Shown: positions 19,653-33,489, counted from the first letter of the stretch. The stretch is DNA of 40,898 bases from Hyphomicrobiales bacterium (GCA_027488155.1 JAIYCE010000099.1:1-40898); one strand, 5' to 3'. Notes: generated from the sequence alone by a model not told the origin. A program made the numbers and translations.

Positions 19653-20449
19653 GCGTTCGCTCCGAAGAGGAGATCGCGCGTCGCAGCCGTCACATCGTCT
19701 TTGCGCATTAGGCTTTCGCCGACAAGGAAAGTATCGATGTTCACCTTTTGAAGACGCTTGACGTCGTCATGCGTGAAGATGCCACTTTCGCCCACGATGA
19801 TCCGATCGCGCGGAATAAGCGGAGCCAACATCTCGCTTGTGGCGAGTGTCACATCGAATGTCCGCAGATTGCGATTGTTGATGCCGACGAGTTTCGTGTC
19901 GAGTTTCAAGGCCCGATGCAATTCTTCGGCGTCATGCACTTCGACGAGCACATCCATGCCGAGATCATGCGCGGACTGCGTCAAATCCTGCGCGAGCGCA
20001 TCATCGACACTGGCCATGATAACGAGGATACAATCGGCACCCCAAGCGCGTGCTTCAACGACCTGATAGACGTCGTAGAGAAAATCCTTGCGCAAAGCGG
20101 GGAGGTTCGTCGCTTCGCGCGCTTGCGTCAGATATTCGGGCTTGCCTTGAAAGGATGGCTCGTCTGTGAGCACCGACAGACACGTCGCCCCGCCCGCTTC
20201 ATAAGCGCGGGCCAGTTGCGGCGGATCGAAATCGGCGCGAATAAGGCCTTTCGATGGGCTGGCCTTCTTAATTTCGGCAATCAGAGCCGGGCGCTTTTCG
20301 GACAGATGATTTTGGATTGCACGCGCAAAGCCGCGCGGCGGCAAAGCGTGTTTGGCGAGGCCGGTCAACTCCGCGATTGAGACGCGCTTCTTTGCAGCGG
20401 CAATCTCTTCGCGCTTATAGGCTTCGATCTTTTTGAGAATGTCAGCCAT
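19649..20449 (-). CDS. trpC: Indole-3-glycerol phosphate synthase
   Basis: TrpC is a TIM-barrel enzyme that closes the indole ring from CdRP in tryptophan synthesis. The 266-residue product shows [14 protein letters not shown] with the catalytic lysines, [33 protein letters not shown] and IVGESGI, the usual order of barrel loops. It is a stand-alone TrpC, not fused to TrpF. Its start overlaps the trpD end by eight bases and its stop overlaps moaC by four. Confidence 0.97.
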   Translation of the reverse strand: MADILKKIEAYKREEIAAAKKRVSIAELTGLAKHALPPRGFARAIQNHLSEKRPALIAEIKKASPSKGLIRADFDPPQLARAYEAGGATCLSVLTDEPSFQGKPEYLTQAREATNLPALRKDFLYDVYQVVEARAWGADCILVIMASVDDALAQDLTQSAHDLGMDVLVEVHDAEELHRALKLDTKLVGINNRNLRTFDVTLATSEMLAPLIPRDRIIVGESGIFTHDDVKRLQKVNIDTFLVGESLMRKDDVTAATRDLLFGANA

Positions 20450-21455
20450 TGGACGCCTTCACAAGAGTTTCCAGCACTTGTTTTGCACGACCATCGTCAA
20501 TCGCGGCTTCCACGATCCGGGCGGCGTCGTCAAGCGTGGCTGCGCGGTCTGCCACCACAAGAGCGGCGGCAGCGTTCAGCACGGCGATGTCACGATAGGC
20601 AGTGCGCTCGCCATTCAGAACGGCCAAGAGTGCTTTCGCATTATGCTCGCCATCGCCGCCTTTGAGCGCCTCAGGCTTAGCACGGTTCAAGCCAGCATCT
20701 TCGGGCTTGATTGTGAAGCTTGTAATCGCGCCGTTTTTCAAAGCGACGATCTTGGTCTCGCCGGTCGTCGTGATTTCGTCGAGCCCGTCAGAGCCATGCA
20801 CGATCCAGAGATCGGTCGAGCCAAGGCTTTTGAGCGTCTCTGCAATCGGCATCATCCAGCTTTCGGAGAAAACGCCAATAACCTGTTTCTTCACGCCAGC
20901 TGGATTCGAGAGTGGGCCGAGAATGTTGAAGATGGTGCGCGTGCCAAGCTCGACACGCACCGGTGCGACATGGCGCATGGATGAATGATGTGCAGGCGCA
21001 AACATGAAGCCAACGCCAGCGTCATTGATGCAGCGTTCGATGCCAGCGGCGTCGATCCCCACCTTCACGCCCAAAGCTGTGAGCACATCGGCAGAGCCAG
21101 ATTTGGACGATGCCGCACGATTTCCATGCTTGGCGATTTTCAACCCTGTGGCTGCTGTAAGAATAGCAGCCAGTGTGGATACGTTCCATGAGCCGGAATT
21201 ATCGCCACCCGTGCCGACGATGTCGATGGCATCGGCAGGTGCGTTGACGCGCAGCATCTTCGCACGCATGGCCGTGACGGCACCCGAGATTTCATCGACG
21301 GTTTCGCCTCGCACACGCAGCGCCATCAGAAAGGCGCCCATTTGTGCGAGCGTCGCTTCGCCGGAGAGGATTTGCTCGAACGCTTTTTCCGCTTCTTCGC
21401 GTGTAAGCGGTGAGCCGGTGGCGACTTTCGCAATGATCGGTTTGAAGTGATCCAT
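20442..21455 (-). CDS. trpD: Anthranilate phosphoribosyltransferase
   Basis: TrpD joins anthranilate to PRPP, the second step of the tryptophan branch. The 337-residue product has [15 protein letters not shown] (PRPP site), [27 protein letters not shown] and [11 protein letters not shown]. The ATG at 21455 has GAGG six bases upstream. ATG 21458 and TTG 21470 are in-frame alternatives, and TTG 21470 would overlap the trpG stop. It is not fused to trpG. Confidence 0.97.
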   Translation of the reverse strand: MDHFKPIIAKVATGSPLTREEAEKAFEQILSGEATLAQMGAFLMALRVRGETVDEISGAVTAMRAKMLRVNAPADAIDIVGTGGDNSGSWNVSTLAAILTAATGLKIAKHGNRAASSKSGSADVLTALGVKVGIDAAGIERCINDAGVGFMFAPAHHSSMRHVAPVRVELGTRTIFNILGPLSNPAGVKKQVIGVFSESWMMPIAETLKSLGSTDLWIVHGSDGLDEITTTGETKIVALKNGAITSFTIKPEDAGLNRAKPEALKGGDGEHNAKALLAVLNGERTAYRDIAVLNAAAALVVADRAATLDDAARIVEAAIDDGRAKQVLETLVKASNG

Positions 21456-21466
21456 CATTTGCCTCG

Positions 21467-22090
21467 TCAAACGCGTTTATGGCGGTTCCATTCGTCCGCC
21501 AAAGCGAGAAAATTACCGAAGATCGTCAGGCCCTGTTCGGATCTGATACTTTCGGGGTGAAATTGTACGCCATGCACTGGGTGCTCGCGATGCGACAGCG
21601 CCATGACAAGTCCGTCCTCGGTTTCGGCTGTGACCTTGAAGACGGAAGGGCATGTGTCGCGCGCCACGATCAGCGAGTGATAACGCGTGGCTTTGAACGG
21701 CCCATTGATGCCGCGAAACACGGTCTCGGATTTGTGATGGACGGTTGAGACTTTGCCATGCATCGGCAAAGGCGCGCGCACGACATCGCCGCCATAGGCT
21801 TGCCCCATTGATTGCAAGCCTAAGCAGACGCCGAACATGGGAATATTCGCGCCCGCTTTTGCGATGAGATCAAGGCATATACCCGCTTCATTCGGTGTGC
21901 ACGGGCCAGGCGAGAGCACAATAGCTTCAGGAGCGTTAGCGATCACGCGCTCAGTCGTCGCCTCGTCATTACGGATGACGGTGATGGCGGCGCCGAGCTT
22001 GCCGAGATCGTGATAGAGATTCCAAGTGAAGCTGTCGTAATTGTCGATCAGCGTTACTTTTATGCCGGGCTTAATGGTTGGGGCGCTCAT
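21467..22090 (-). CDS. trpG: Anthranilate synthase glutamine amidotransferase subunit
   Basis: TrpG supplies ammonia from glutamine to TrpE for anthranilate formation. The 207-residue class I GATase has [10 protein letters not shown] at residues 17-26, the nucleophile Cys89 in FGVCLGLQ, and the His178/Glu180 pair in QFHPES. Some such subunits also serve p-aminobenzoate synthase (PabA), but the trp context favours TrpG. Its ATG overlaps the trpE stop by four bases. Confidence 0.95.
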   Translation of the reverse strand: MSAPTIKPGIKVTLIDNYDSFTWNLYHDLGKLGAAITVIRNDEATTERVIANAPEAIVLSPGPCTPNEAGICLDLIAKAGANIPMFGVCLGLQSMGQAYGGDVVRAPLPMHGKVSTVHHKSETVFRGINGPFKATRYHSLIVARDTCPSVFKVTAETEDGLVMALSHREHPVHGVQFHPESIRSEQGLTIFGNFLALADEWNRHKRV

Positions 22091-23601
22091 TGACCCCTCC
22101 GTGCGGCCGACGAAAAGCGCACCGCTTCTTCGGCTGCGCGGAACAAGGCTTTCGCCTTATTGACACATTCCATCTGTTCAGAGGCCGGATTGGAGTCATA
22201 GACGATGCCGGCACCCGCTTGCACATGGATGCTGCCATCCTTCACGACAGCGGTGCGCAGCACGATACAAGTGTCCATTTCACCATTGCCGCCGAAATAG
22301 CCGATGCAACCGGCATAAAGGCCGCGCTTGTCTTTCTCGAGCTCATCGATGATCTGCATGGCCCGCACTTTCGGCGCGCCAGAGACGGTGCCTGCGGGAA
22401 ATCCGGCCGCCAGCGCATCGAGCGCATCGAAGCGCGGATCGAGATCGCCTTCGACATTCGAGACGATATGCATCACTTGACTATAGCGCTCGAGAAAGAA
22501 GGAATCGGTGACATTGACTGTTCCAATTTTGGAAACGCGCCCGACATCGTTGCGGCCTAAATCCAGCAGCATCAAATGTTCGGCGCGTTCTTTTTCGTCG
22601 GCCAGCAATTCGTCGCCGAGCGCCTTGTCTTCGGCGCTTGTTTTTCCGCGCGGGCGTGTGCCTGCAATTGGGCGAATCGTGACCTTGCCGTCGCGGACAC
22701 GGACAAGAATTTCCGGCGAGGAACAGACGACCTGATAAGAACCGAAATCGAGATAGCATAGGAAAGGCGAAGGATTAATCCGGCGTAGCGCGCGATAGAG
22801 CGAGAAGGCAGGAAGCGCGAATGGCGTCTCGAAACGCTGCGAAAGCACAACCTGAAAAATGTCGCCCGCGCGGATGTAGTCCTTTGCTTTGGCGACCATC
22901 GCCAGATAATCAGCCTCGCTCGTGTTGGAGGCAGGCGGCACGATGGCGGCATGGTCGGCGGGTGGTGCGGTCTGCGGCAATGGCGCGTCAAGTGCTGTCA
23001 CAACGCTGTCGAGCCGTTCCTGTGCTGTTTCCCAAGCCTGCTTTGCAGTAATATCGGGTGCAGGACGGACGGGTGTCAGCACGATGATTTCGTCGCGTAC
23101 AGCGTCGAACACCACCATTAAAGTGGGGCGCATCATTGTTGAATCGGGCACGCCGAGTGCATCGGGATTAGGCGGGCCGAGCCGCTCCATCTGGCGCACC
23201 ATGTCGTAGCCGAGGCATCCGAAAAGGCCCGCCGCCATGGGCGGCATATCGTCTGTGAAAGCGATTTCGCTTTCCTTGAGTAGCGCACGGAGCGCTTCGA
23301 GCGGTTTTCCGTCGAGCGGTGTGAATGCATCCGCATCTGTGAGCGCATTCCGATTGATCTCGGCGCGGTCGCCGGTGGAACGCCAGATCACGTCCGGCTT
23401 CAGGCCAATCACGGAATAGCGACCGCGCACGGCGCCGCCCTCGACGGATTCGAGAAGAAACGTATGCGCCTTATGGGCCGCAGAGAGTTTTATATAGGCG
23501 GATACAGGCGTCTCGAGATCGCCGACGAGGACGCGTTTCAGGATTTGCGGCGTTCCCGCCGCATATGTCTTTGCAAATTCGTCCAAACCGAAATCATGCA
23601 T
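22087..23601 (-). CDS. trpE: Anthranilate synthase component I
   Basis: TrpE makes anthranilate from chorismate with ammonia from TrpG. The 504-residue product has the LLES element (residues 49-52) associated with tryptophan feedback binding, then the chorismate-binding domain with RPIAGTRPRG, DLGRNDVGRV, FPAGTVSGAPKVRAM and the C-terminal QAGAGIVYDSNP. It is unfused, unlike the TrpE(G) fusion of Rhizobium. The start at 23601 lies one base after the ppiD stop, so it may depend on ppiD translation. No leader peptide with tandem Trp codons was found, so control by attenuation is not supported here. Confidence 0.96.
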   Translation of the reverse strand: MHDFGLDEFAKTYAAGTPQILKRVLVGDLETPVSAYIKLSAAHKAHTFLLESVEGGAVRGRYSVIGLKPDVIWRSTGDRAEINRNALTDADAFTPLDGKPLEALRALLKESEIAFTDDMPPMAAGLFGCLGYDMVRQMERLGPPNPDALGVPDSTMMRPTLMVVFDAVRDEIIVLTPVRPAPDITAKQAWETAQERLDSVVTALDAPLPQTAPPADHAAIVPPASNTSEADYLAMVAKAKDYIRAGDIFQVVLSQRFETPFALPAFSLYRALRRINPSPFLCYLDFGSYQVVCSSPEILVRVRDGKVTIRPIAGTRPRGKTSAEDKALGDELLADEKERAEHLMLLDLGRNDVGRVSKIGTVNVTDSFFLERYSQVMHIVSNVEGDLDPRFDALDALAAGFPAGTVSGAPKVRAMQIIDELEKDKRGLYAGCIGYFGGNGEMDTCIVLRTAVVKDGSIHVQAGAGIVYDSNPASEQMECVNKAKALFRAAEEAVRFSSAARRGQ

Positions 23602-23602
23602 C

Positions 23603-25498
23603 TCAATTGGTGCCGAGAGCGAGCCGCAGATTGTTGTCGTAGATTTTGGTGCCGAGTGACTTCTGCACATTGGCAACATAACCGACCAGCATGTCTTCGC
23701 TCAGCGCCGATTTGATCTGGCTTTCAAGTTGTTTGGCGTCATCGGCGGCAGGATCGAAGGCCGGAACAATGGCCGATGTCACCTTAAGAACGATGCGGCT
23801 CGCTTGGCTCTTGCCGAGCGCGGGAGCGGCTTCGCCAATTTTGGTACCGAAAGCCTGGGTGATCGCCGCCTGCGAGAGATCCGACGTATCCTGCGTGCCG
23901 CGTGTGAGGCCGATGGCATTGCGGGATTCGACGCCGTTTTCGCGGGCGACATCGGCGACACTCTTGCCGCCATTGATCGCTTTTGCTGCATCGGCGGCTT
24001 TCTTGGCGAGGCGTTGCGCGGTCTCGTCGATTTTCCAAGCTTCGGACAGTATGGGTCGAATTTCATCGAGTGTACGGTCGCGAGACGGCGTGATGCCTGT
24101 GACATCGTACCAGACCCAGCCGCCATCGCGCGTTGCGATCGGCTCGTTATCCGCGCCGATTTCGGACGCGAAGATGGCTTTCAGCAGGGCTTCGCGATCG
24201 GGCAGGGGAATGACGGTGCCCGAAGCATCGCGGCCTTGTCGGTCAAGCGCAGCAACGCTTTCCAGCGTCAGCGTGATCTCGCGTGCAATATCGGCCAGTG
24301 GCTTTGCTGAGGCGCGCTGATCTTCGATCTTGTCATGTAGATCTTGAATCGCATCGCGCGCCTTTGTGCGGGCGAGCTCGTACTTGATCGCGGCAGCGAC
24401 TTCTTCGAAGGGTTTGACTGCACCAGCAGTCACGGCCTTTACACGAAGCAACAACGGTCCAAAGCGGCTATTGACGGTGCCGCTCGTTTCACCTTCCTTC
24501 AATGCGAAGGCGGCTTCAGCGACGGCCGGATCGACGAGATCACCTTTTGTGACATTGCCGAGATCGATCGGCTTCAGGTTTTTCTCCGCCGCAATATCAT
24601 CGAGGCTTTTGCCGCTCTTGATGGCTGTGGCAGCCGCTTCCGCGTCTGCGATGTTTGCGAAGGGAATTTGTTCAAGCTGGCGCCGCTCGGGTTGGCCGAA
24701 CCGGGACAGGTTGCGGTCGTAAAATGCTTTGGCGTCTGCATCCCAGATTTCATTGGGCTTGGCGATGCTGTCGGGTGTCAGTGCAATAATATTCACGGAG
24801 CGGAAATCGGGTGCGCGGAACGCATTCTTGTTCTCTTCGTAGAATTTCTTCAATTCGTTTTCTGAAGGGGCTGGAATGTCGCCGGCTTGTGCAGCGTCGA
24901 GAACAAAAAAGTCGATGGCACGCTGTTCGGTGCGGTAGCGATGCAACGCTTCGCGCATCGGCAAAGGTGCGATGGCTGCACCAGCCATGGCTTCGGTCAG
25001 CTGCTGGCGCAGATAGGCGCCGCGCTGGGCAGTGACAAAACCCTGTTCGGTGTAGCCCGCATTGCGCACGGCTTCTTGGAAGGCGTTACGGTCGAACTGT
25101 CCATTGGTGCCGCGAAAATTAGGATCGCTTTGAATGGCACGCGCAATCGTCTCCTCTGAAATGCCGAGGCCATACTTCTTCACTTCAGCATTGAGCGTTG
25201 CGTCCGTCATCATGCGATCGAGCACGACTTTGTCGAGGCCGAAGGCGCGGGCTTCGTCGGAGGTGAGGGTGCGGCGGATGCGGCGCGAAACCTGTTGCAG
25301 TTCCTGCTGCCACGCGTCGCGGAACTGCACGGTGGTGATCTCGGTTGGGCCGACTTCGGCGACAAGTTGCTTGCCACCCTGACGCACGATGTCGCCAATG
25401 CCCCAAACTGCAAAGGAGACGATCAGGACGCTGAACAGGACGCCCACAACCAGCTTGCCCAGCCAGCTCTGTCCCGCTTTGCGAATGCCATTCATCAT
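23603..25498 (-). CDS. ppiD: PpiD-like membrane-anchored peptidyl-prolyl isomerase/chaperone
   Basis: The 631-residue product has a short cytosolic N-terminus, one membrane segment (about residues 16-36) and a large periplasmic part. That part has a SurA-type N-terminal chaperone domain (about 50-230), a parvulin-like region around 245-400, and further helical and coiled segments. This is the PpiD architecture: an inner-membrane anchored chaperone near the Sec exit that helps outer-membrane protein folding. The parvulin region lacks an obvious strong catalytic signature, so isomerase activity is uncertain. ATG 25498 or 25495 are both possible, and a start further upstream would add 46 residues of unlikely composition. 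It heads the trp-moa-moe series and is divergent from tpiA. Confidence 0.88.
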   Translation of the reverse strand: MMNGIRKAGQSWLGKLVVGVLFSVLIVSFAVWGIGDIVRQGGKQLVAEVGPTEITTVQFRDAWQQELQQVSRRIRRTLTSDEARAFGLDKVVLDRMMTDATLNAEVKKYGLGISEETIARAIQSDPNFRGTNGQFDRNAFQEAVRNAGYTEQGFVTAQRGAYLRQQLTEAMAGAAIAPLPMREALHRYRTEQRAIDFFVLDAAQAGDIPAPSENELKKFYEENKNAFRAPDFRSVNIIALTPDSIAKPNEIWDADAKAFYDRNLSRFGQPERRQLEQIPFANIADAEAAATAIKSGKSLDDIAAEKNLKPIDLGNVTKGDLVDPAVAEAAFALKEGETSGTVNSRFGPLLLRVKAVTAGAVKPFEEVAAAIKYELARTKARDAIQDLHDKIEDQRASAKPLADIAREITLTLESVAALDRQGRDASGTVIPLPDREALLKAIFASEIGADNEPIATRDGGWVWYDVTGITPSRDRTLDEIRPILSEAWKIDETAQRLAKKAADAAKAINGGKSVADVARENGVESRNAIGLTRGTQDTSDLSQAAITQAFGTKIGEAAPALGKSQASRIVLKVTSAIVPAFDPAADDAKQLESQIKSALSEDMLVGYVANVQKSLGTKIYDNNLRLALGTN

Positions 25499-25558
25499 GA
25501 TCGTTGGTCCGTTCAGTTGGGGGTGGGGCGGCTCGAGCGTCCCCGTCCAGTAAGAGGA

Positions 25559-25582
25559 GGGGGGCGCGCAAGCGCACCCCCC
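25559..25582. repeat. GC-rich stem-loop in the ppiD/tpiA divergent gap
   Basis: GGGGGG (25559-25564) pairs with CCCCCC (25577-25582), and GCGC (25566-25569) with GCGC (25572-25575), leaving one C-A mismatch and a two-base AA gap too tight for a full inner pair. It lies in the 185-base region between the divergent starts and would be in the ppiD leader RNA or between the promoters. No function is assigned. Confidence 0.45.
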
Positions 25583-25683
25583 GGAAAGCGGCGCATCATA
25601 GGGATGAGACCCCTGCGCCGCAACGCTTCCGAACAAGGCTTTTCCTTGCTAAGCGGTCTTGGGGTTATTCAGAGGGGGGTCGC

Positions 25684-26448
25684 ATGACGCCGGGGGTCAG
25701 GCCGCTAGTTGCGGGCAATTGGAAAATGAACGGGATGCGCGGGAGCCTTCATGAAGCCAGCGCCATTGCCGGCCAATATGATTGGAGCCTGCGCCGCGCG
25801 ATCGACCTTTTGATCTGCCCGCCAGCGACACTGATCGCCCCGATAAGCCGCCAATCAATCGGCTCCGGCCTCCTGACCGGCGGTCAGGATTGCCATGCCG
25901 CGGCCTCCGGTGCCCATACGGGCGATCTTTCTGCCGAGATGATCGCCGATGCCGGCGGCTCTTTTGTCATCGTCGGTCATTCGGAGCGTCGCGCCGACCA
26001 TAAAGAAACCGATGCGATGGTCCGGGCGAAGGCGGAGGCGGCGCGTCGGGCGCGCCTCGTTGCTATCGTCTGTGTGGGTGAAACCCAGGCCGAGCGCGAA
26101 GCAGGCAAGACGCTTGCTGTCGTGCGTAAACAGCTCAAAGGCTCTATCCCGGAAGGGATGAATGCCGCGACGTTGGTGGTTGCCTATGAACCTGTCTGGG
26201 CCATTGGTTCGGGGCTCACGCCTACGGCAGCCGATGTGGCGGAGGTCCATGCCGCCATCCGGGCTGATCTCAAAAAGCTGGTTGGCAAGGAAGAGGGCGC
26301 CAAGGTTCGGATCCTTTATGGCGGGTCGGTGAAGCCGTCGAACGCGGCCGAACTGATGGCGGTTGAGAATGTGGATGGCGCTTTGGTGGGGGGCGCGAGC
26401 CTTAAAGCGGCTGATTTTATGGGTATTGTCGCGGTTTATCGGAAGTAA
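25684..26448 (+). CDS. tpiA: Triose-phosphate isomerase
   Basis: TpiA interconverts DHAP and glyceraldehyde 3-phosphate. The 254-residue product has AGNWKMNG (Asn12, Lys14), the electrophile His99 in VGHSERR, the catalytic base Glu169 in [11 protein letters not shown], and the phosphate-binding YGGSVKPSN loop. The ATG at 25684 follows GAGGGGGG. It starts a plus-strand group tpiA-secG-pyrG. DHAP from the aldolase encoded downstream in the window would enter metabolism here. Confidence 0.97.
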   Translation: MTPGVRPLVAGNWKMNGMRGSLHEASAIAGQYDWSLRRAIDLLICPPATLIAPISRQSIGSGLLTGGQDCHAAASGAHTGDLSAEMIADAGGSFVIVGHSERRADHKETDAMVRAKAEAARRARLVAIVCVGETQAEREAGKTLAVVRKQLKGSIPEGMNAATLVVAYEPVWAIGSGLTPTAADVAEVHAAIRADLKKLVGKEEGAKVRILYGGSVKPSNAAELMAVENVDGALVGGASLKAADFMGIVAVYRK

Positions 26449-26526
26449 CCCGTCCAACTCTTCCCATCCGGGGCGGCGCGTGCTAAGGCCCGCCGTCCTT
26501 TTCGAACTGGAAGTCCCGAGCCCGCC

Positions 26527-26877
26527 ATGCAGCAGGTCCTGATCGTCATTCATCTGATCGTCGTCGTCGCGCTTGTGGGCGTGATTCTCTTGCAGCGGTC
26601 GGATTCGGGCGCGCTCGGCATTGGCGGAGGCAGTTCGGGTGGCTTCATGACCGGCCGCGGCCAAGCCAATGCACTAACCCGGATGACGGCGATCCTCGCG
26701 ACCATTTTCTTCATCACTTCGATCGTTTTAGCCATTTTGGCCGGGACTACACGTCAGCCGAAGTCGATCTTCGACACGACGGCGCCTGCGACGGCGCCGG
26801 CCAACCCGGTTGCGCCGCCGTCCGGCGGGGTCCTCGATCAGCTCAGGCAACTCGAAAACCAGAACGCGCCCAAGTAA
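26527..26877 (+). CDS. secG: Preprotein translocase subunit SecG
   Basis: SecG is a small membrane partner of SecYE that helps SecA-driven export. The 116-residue product has two membrane segments (about residues 3-20 and 52-71), separated by the conserved glycine-rich LQRSDSGALGIGGGSSGGF cytosolic loop, and a proline/alanine-rich C-terminal tail of variable type. It follows tpiA by 78 bases and precedes pyrG by 98 bases, as in many alphaproteobacteria. Confidence 0.95.
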   Translation: MQQVLIVIHLIVVVALVGVILLQRSDSGALGIGGGSSGGFMTGRGQANALTRMTAILATIFFITSIVLAILAGTTRQPKSIFDTTAPATAPANPVAPPSGGVLDQLRQLENQNAPK

Positions 26878-26963
26878 GCCGGGTGCGTTCCAAGCCCAAA
26901 CGTCTGTGGAGCACGCCTCCGCGGGCGCGATTTCCCCTGTTCGAATCGTCAATTCAGGTCTAA

Positions 26964-29470
<2,507 letters not shown>

Positions 29471-29516
29471 GAGAAGGCATTTGTCCCTCAAGCCGTCGCG
29501 CGCTATACCGCCATTC

Positions 29517-30356
29517 ATGACCCAAGCTCATTCTCATGTCGCCGTTGGCGACGTCGTCTTCTCGCAGAAACTGCCATTCGCGTTGATTGCCGGGCCTTGC
29601 GCCATGGAAAGCCGCGAGCATGCACTGTACATGGCCGGTGCGCTTAAGGAGATCTGCGCTAAGCTCGGGATTGGACTCGTCTTCAAGGCGTCTTTCGACA
29701 AGGCGAACAGGACATCGGCAAGTGCGCGGCGCGGCATCGGCCTTGCGAAGGCGATGGATGTGTTTGCCGAGGTGAAGGCGGTTTACGGCCTGCCGGTTCT
29801 CACTGACATTCATGACGCGTCGCAGTGCAAGCCGGTGGCGGAGGTCTGTGACATCTTGCAGATCCCGGCCTTTCTCTGCCGTCAAACCGATCTTTTGGTT
29901 GCAGCGGCCGAGACAGGTCGCGTGATCAATGTGAAGAAGGGGCAGTTCCTCGCGCCATGGGACATGAAGAATGTCGTCAGCAAAGTGACGGGCGCTGGCA
30001 ATGCGAATGTCCTCGTGACCGAGCGCGGCTCATCTTTCGGCTACAACACACTCGTGACGGATTTCCGCGGCCTGCCCATCATGGCCGAGCAGACTGGCGC
30101 GCCGGTGATTTTCGACGCCACCCATTCGGTGCAGCAGCCAGGCGGGCAGGGGAGCTCTTCAGGCGGGCAGCGCGAATTCGTGCCGGTGCTGGCGCGTGCT
30201 GCCTGTGCTGTTGGCGTGGCGGGGCTTTTTATCGAGACGCATGACGATCCGGCCAATGCGTTTTCGGACGGACCCAATATGGTCCCGCTCGCAGAGATGG
30301 AAGCGCTTCTGGCTACGCTCAAGGCATTCGACGCGATTGCAAAAAAACAGGCGTGA
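29517..30356 (+). CDS. kdsA: 3-deoxy-8-phosphooctulonate synthase (metal-dependent type)
   Basis: KdsA condenses arabinose 5-phosphate with PEP to KDO 8-phosphate for the LPS inner core, complementing the lpx genes at the window start. The 279-residue product has [48 protein letters not shown] and DATHSVQ. The four metal ligands of the class II enzyme are all present by comparison with Aquifex KdsA: Cys28, His203, Glu240 and Asp251. E. coli KdsA has Asn at the first position, so this enzyme is predicted to need a metal. ATG 29517 is chosen by homology but lacks a clear ribosome-binding site; TTG 29481 with AGAAGG upstream is an alternative. Confidence 0.95.
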   Translation: MTQAHSHVAVGDVVFSQKLPFALIAGPCAMESREHALYMAGALKEICAKLGIGLVFKASFDKANRTSASARRGIGLAKAMDVFAEVKAVYGLPVLTDIHDASQCKPVAEVCDILQIPAFLCRQTDLLVAAAETGRVINVKKGQFLAPWDMKNVVSKVTGAGNANVLVTERGSSFGYNTLVTDFRGLPIMAEQTGAPVIFDATHSVQQPGGQGSSSGGQREFVPVLARAACAVGVAGLFIETHDDPANAFSDGPNMVPLAEMEALLATLKAFDAIAKKQA

Positions 30357-30432
30357 CGACTCGCCGCGGGGGGCAGTGCGCACCATAATCCTCGTGCATC
30401 CCAAACGGGGATGATCAAGGAGGAGAGATCCG

Positions 30433-31401
30433 ATGTCGCTTAATCGTCGTGCGATCCTGACTGGCTCTGCTGCGGCTCTGGCTGCGCCTGCGTTTCTCCG
30501 TTCCGCGTCACAAGCCGAGGCTCAAACAGTCGTGCCCCCCATGGATCAAGCGCCTGCCTTCTATCGCTACAAAGTTGGCGACATCACCGTGACTGCCATC
30601 AATGATGGATATGGTGAACGTCCGCTCGAAGGATTCATCCGCAATGCCGACCTCGCGGATGTGAAGAAAGCTGCCGAGGCCGCTTTCTTTCCGAAGGACA
30701 AGGTGCGGATCAGCTTCACCACGCTCGTATTCCAGACGGGCGGAAAAACCGTTCTGATCGACACCGGCAATGGCGACAGCGGTGCGCCGACGACCGGTCA
30801 GTGGATGCGCAATTTCAAAGCGGCAGGCTTTGATCCCGCCAAGGTGGACACGGTCATCATCAGCCATTTCCATGGCGACCATATTAATGGTGTGCGCCTT
30901 AAGGACGGCACGGCCGTTTTCCCGAATGCGGAGCTTCTCGTTGGTGGCACCGAATGGGATTTCTGGATGGACGACACCAAGATGAACGCCGCGCCCGACG
31001 CGATGAAGGGTGCGTTTCAAAATGTGCGTCGCGTGTTCAGCCCCGTTGCGAAAGACGTGAAAAAGTACAATGCCGGTCAGGAAGTCGCGAAAGGCATCAC
31101 CGCTGTGCCGACCTATGGCCACACGCCGGGTCACATGTCGTTTGCGATTGCGTCAGGCAATGACAAATTGATGGTCATGTCGGATGTAACGAACCATCCG
31201 GCTCTGTTTGTAACAAATCCCGATTGGTCCGCGGTGTTCGACATGGATGCTGATGCTGCGCGTGCCACGCGCCGCAAGGTGCTCGATATGTTGGCGGCCG
31301 ATAAGATGCAGGTCGCTTTCTACCACGCGCCGTTCCCAGCGACGGGCTTCATCGTCAAGGACGGTAACCGCTTTGCGCTGGTGCCGGTGCAGTGGAGCTG
31401 A
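30433..31401 (+). CDS. Tat-exported metallo-beta-lactamase-fold hydrolase, methyl parathion hydrolase-like
   Basis: The 322-residue product starts with a twin-arginine type signal (NRRAILTG, residues 4-11, hydrophobic stretch, AxA near 29-31), so export of the folded metalloprotein to the periplasm is likely. The mature part has an MBL core with the dinuclear metal motif HFHGDH (His145, His147, Asp149, His150), TPGH (His234), Asp251 in MSDVTNH and His298 in YHAPFPATGF. The overall pattern, including FYRYKVGDITVTAINDG and the YHAPFP end, resembles methyl parathion hydrolase and related lactonases. The natural substrate is unknown; a lactone or phosphoester is an inference. AAGGAGGAG gives a strong ribosome-binding site, with a small CATCCC/GGGATG hairpin (30397-30413) just upstream. 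A terminator follows. Confidence 0.85.
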   Translation: MSLNRRAILTGSAAALAAPAFLRSASQAEAQTVVPPMDQAPAFYRYKVGDITVTAINDGYGERPLEGFIRNADLADVKKAAEAAFFPKDKVRISFTTLVFQTGGKTVLIDTGNGDSGAPTTGQWMRNFKAAGFDPAKVDTVIISHFHGDHINGVRLKDGTAVFPNAELLVGGTEWDFWMDDTKMNAAPDAMKGAFQNVRRVFSPVAKDVKKYNAGQEVAKGITAVPTYGHTPGHMSFAIASGNDKLMVMSDVTNHPALFVTNPDWSAVFDMDADAARATRRKVLDMLAADKMQVAFYHAPFPATGFIVKDGNRFALVPVQWS

Positions 31402-31425
31402 GTTTTTAAGCTTCGATGTGAATTG

Positions 31426-31455
31426 AAAAAAGCGGGCCAAACGGCCCGCTTTTTT
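31426..31455. terminator. Bidirectional rho-independent terminator (MBL gene / queF)
   Basis: Six A residues, GCGGGCC (31432-31438), loop AAAC, GGCCCGC (31443-31449) and six T residues form a strong symmetrical hairpin between the convergent MBL-fold gene and queF. Its GCGGGC core is like that of the lpxB/gltA terminator. Confidence 0.93.
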
Positions 31456-31485
31456 GTTTGAACGATGGATTGCTCGCGCAGGCGT

Positions 31486-33388
<1,903 letters not shown>

Positions 33389-33418
33389 AACGCGAGCGCG
33401 TTTAGAGCGGTCAAAGAG

Positions 33419-33442
33419 GCGGGCCTTCGGGTCCGCTTTTTT
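33419..33442 (+). terminator. Rho-independent terminator after eno
   Basis: GCGGGCC (33419-33425), a TTCG tetraloop closed by C-G, GGTCCGC (33430-33436, one G-U pair) and six T residues make a classical terminator 30 bases after the eno stop. It separates eno from the ftsB-like gene. Confidence 0.93.
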
Positions 33443-33461
33443 GTGGTTGCATGACCCTCGA

Positions 33462-33476
33462 TTAACGCCCGATTCA
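33462..33476 (+). promoter_or_regulatory. Possible CtrA-like site with GANTC upstream of ftsB-like gene
   Basis: TTAA (33462-33465), seven bases, then TTCA (33473-33476) matches the TTAA-N7-TTAA CtrA pattern in seven of eight defined bases. It overlaps a GATTC (GANTC) methylation site at 33471-33475 and sits 14 bases before a division gene start. The match is weak and the assignment speculative. Confidence 0.25.
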
Positions 33477-33489
33477 CCGTTGTTGCGGC

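Noticed and set aside
25499-25683. Possible trp attenuator or leader peptide upstream of ppiD-trpE
   Set aside because: No short frame with tandem Trp codons and no terminator/antiterminator pair. The stable hairpin present lacks a T-run on the minus strand.
30397-30413. CATCCC/GGGATG hairpin before the MBL-fold gene as a kdsA terminator
   Set aside because: Only six base pairs and no T-run; it directly abuts the ribosome-binding site, so it is noted only as a leader hairpin.
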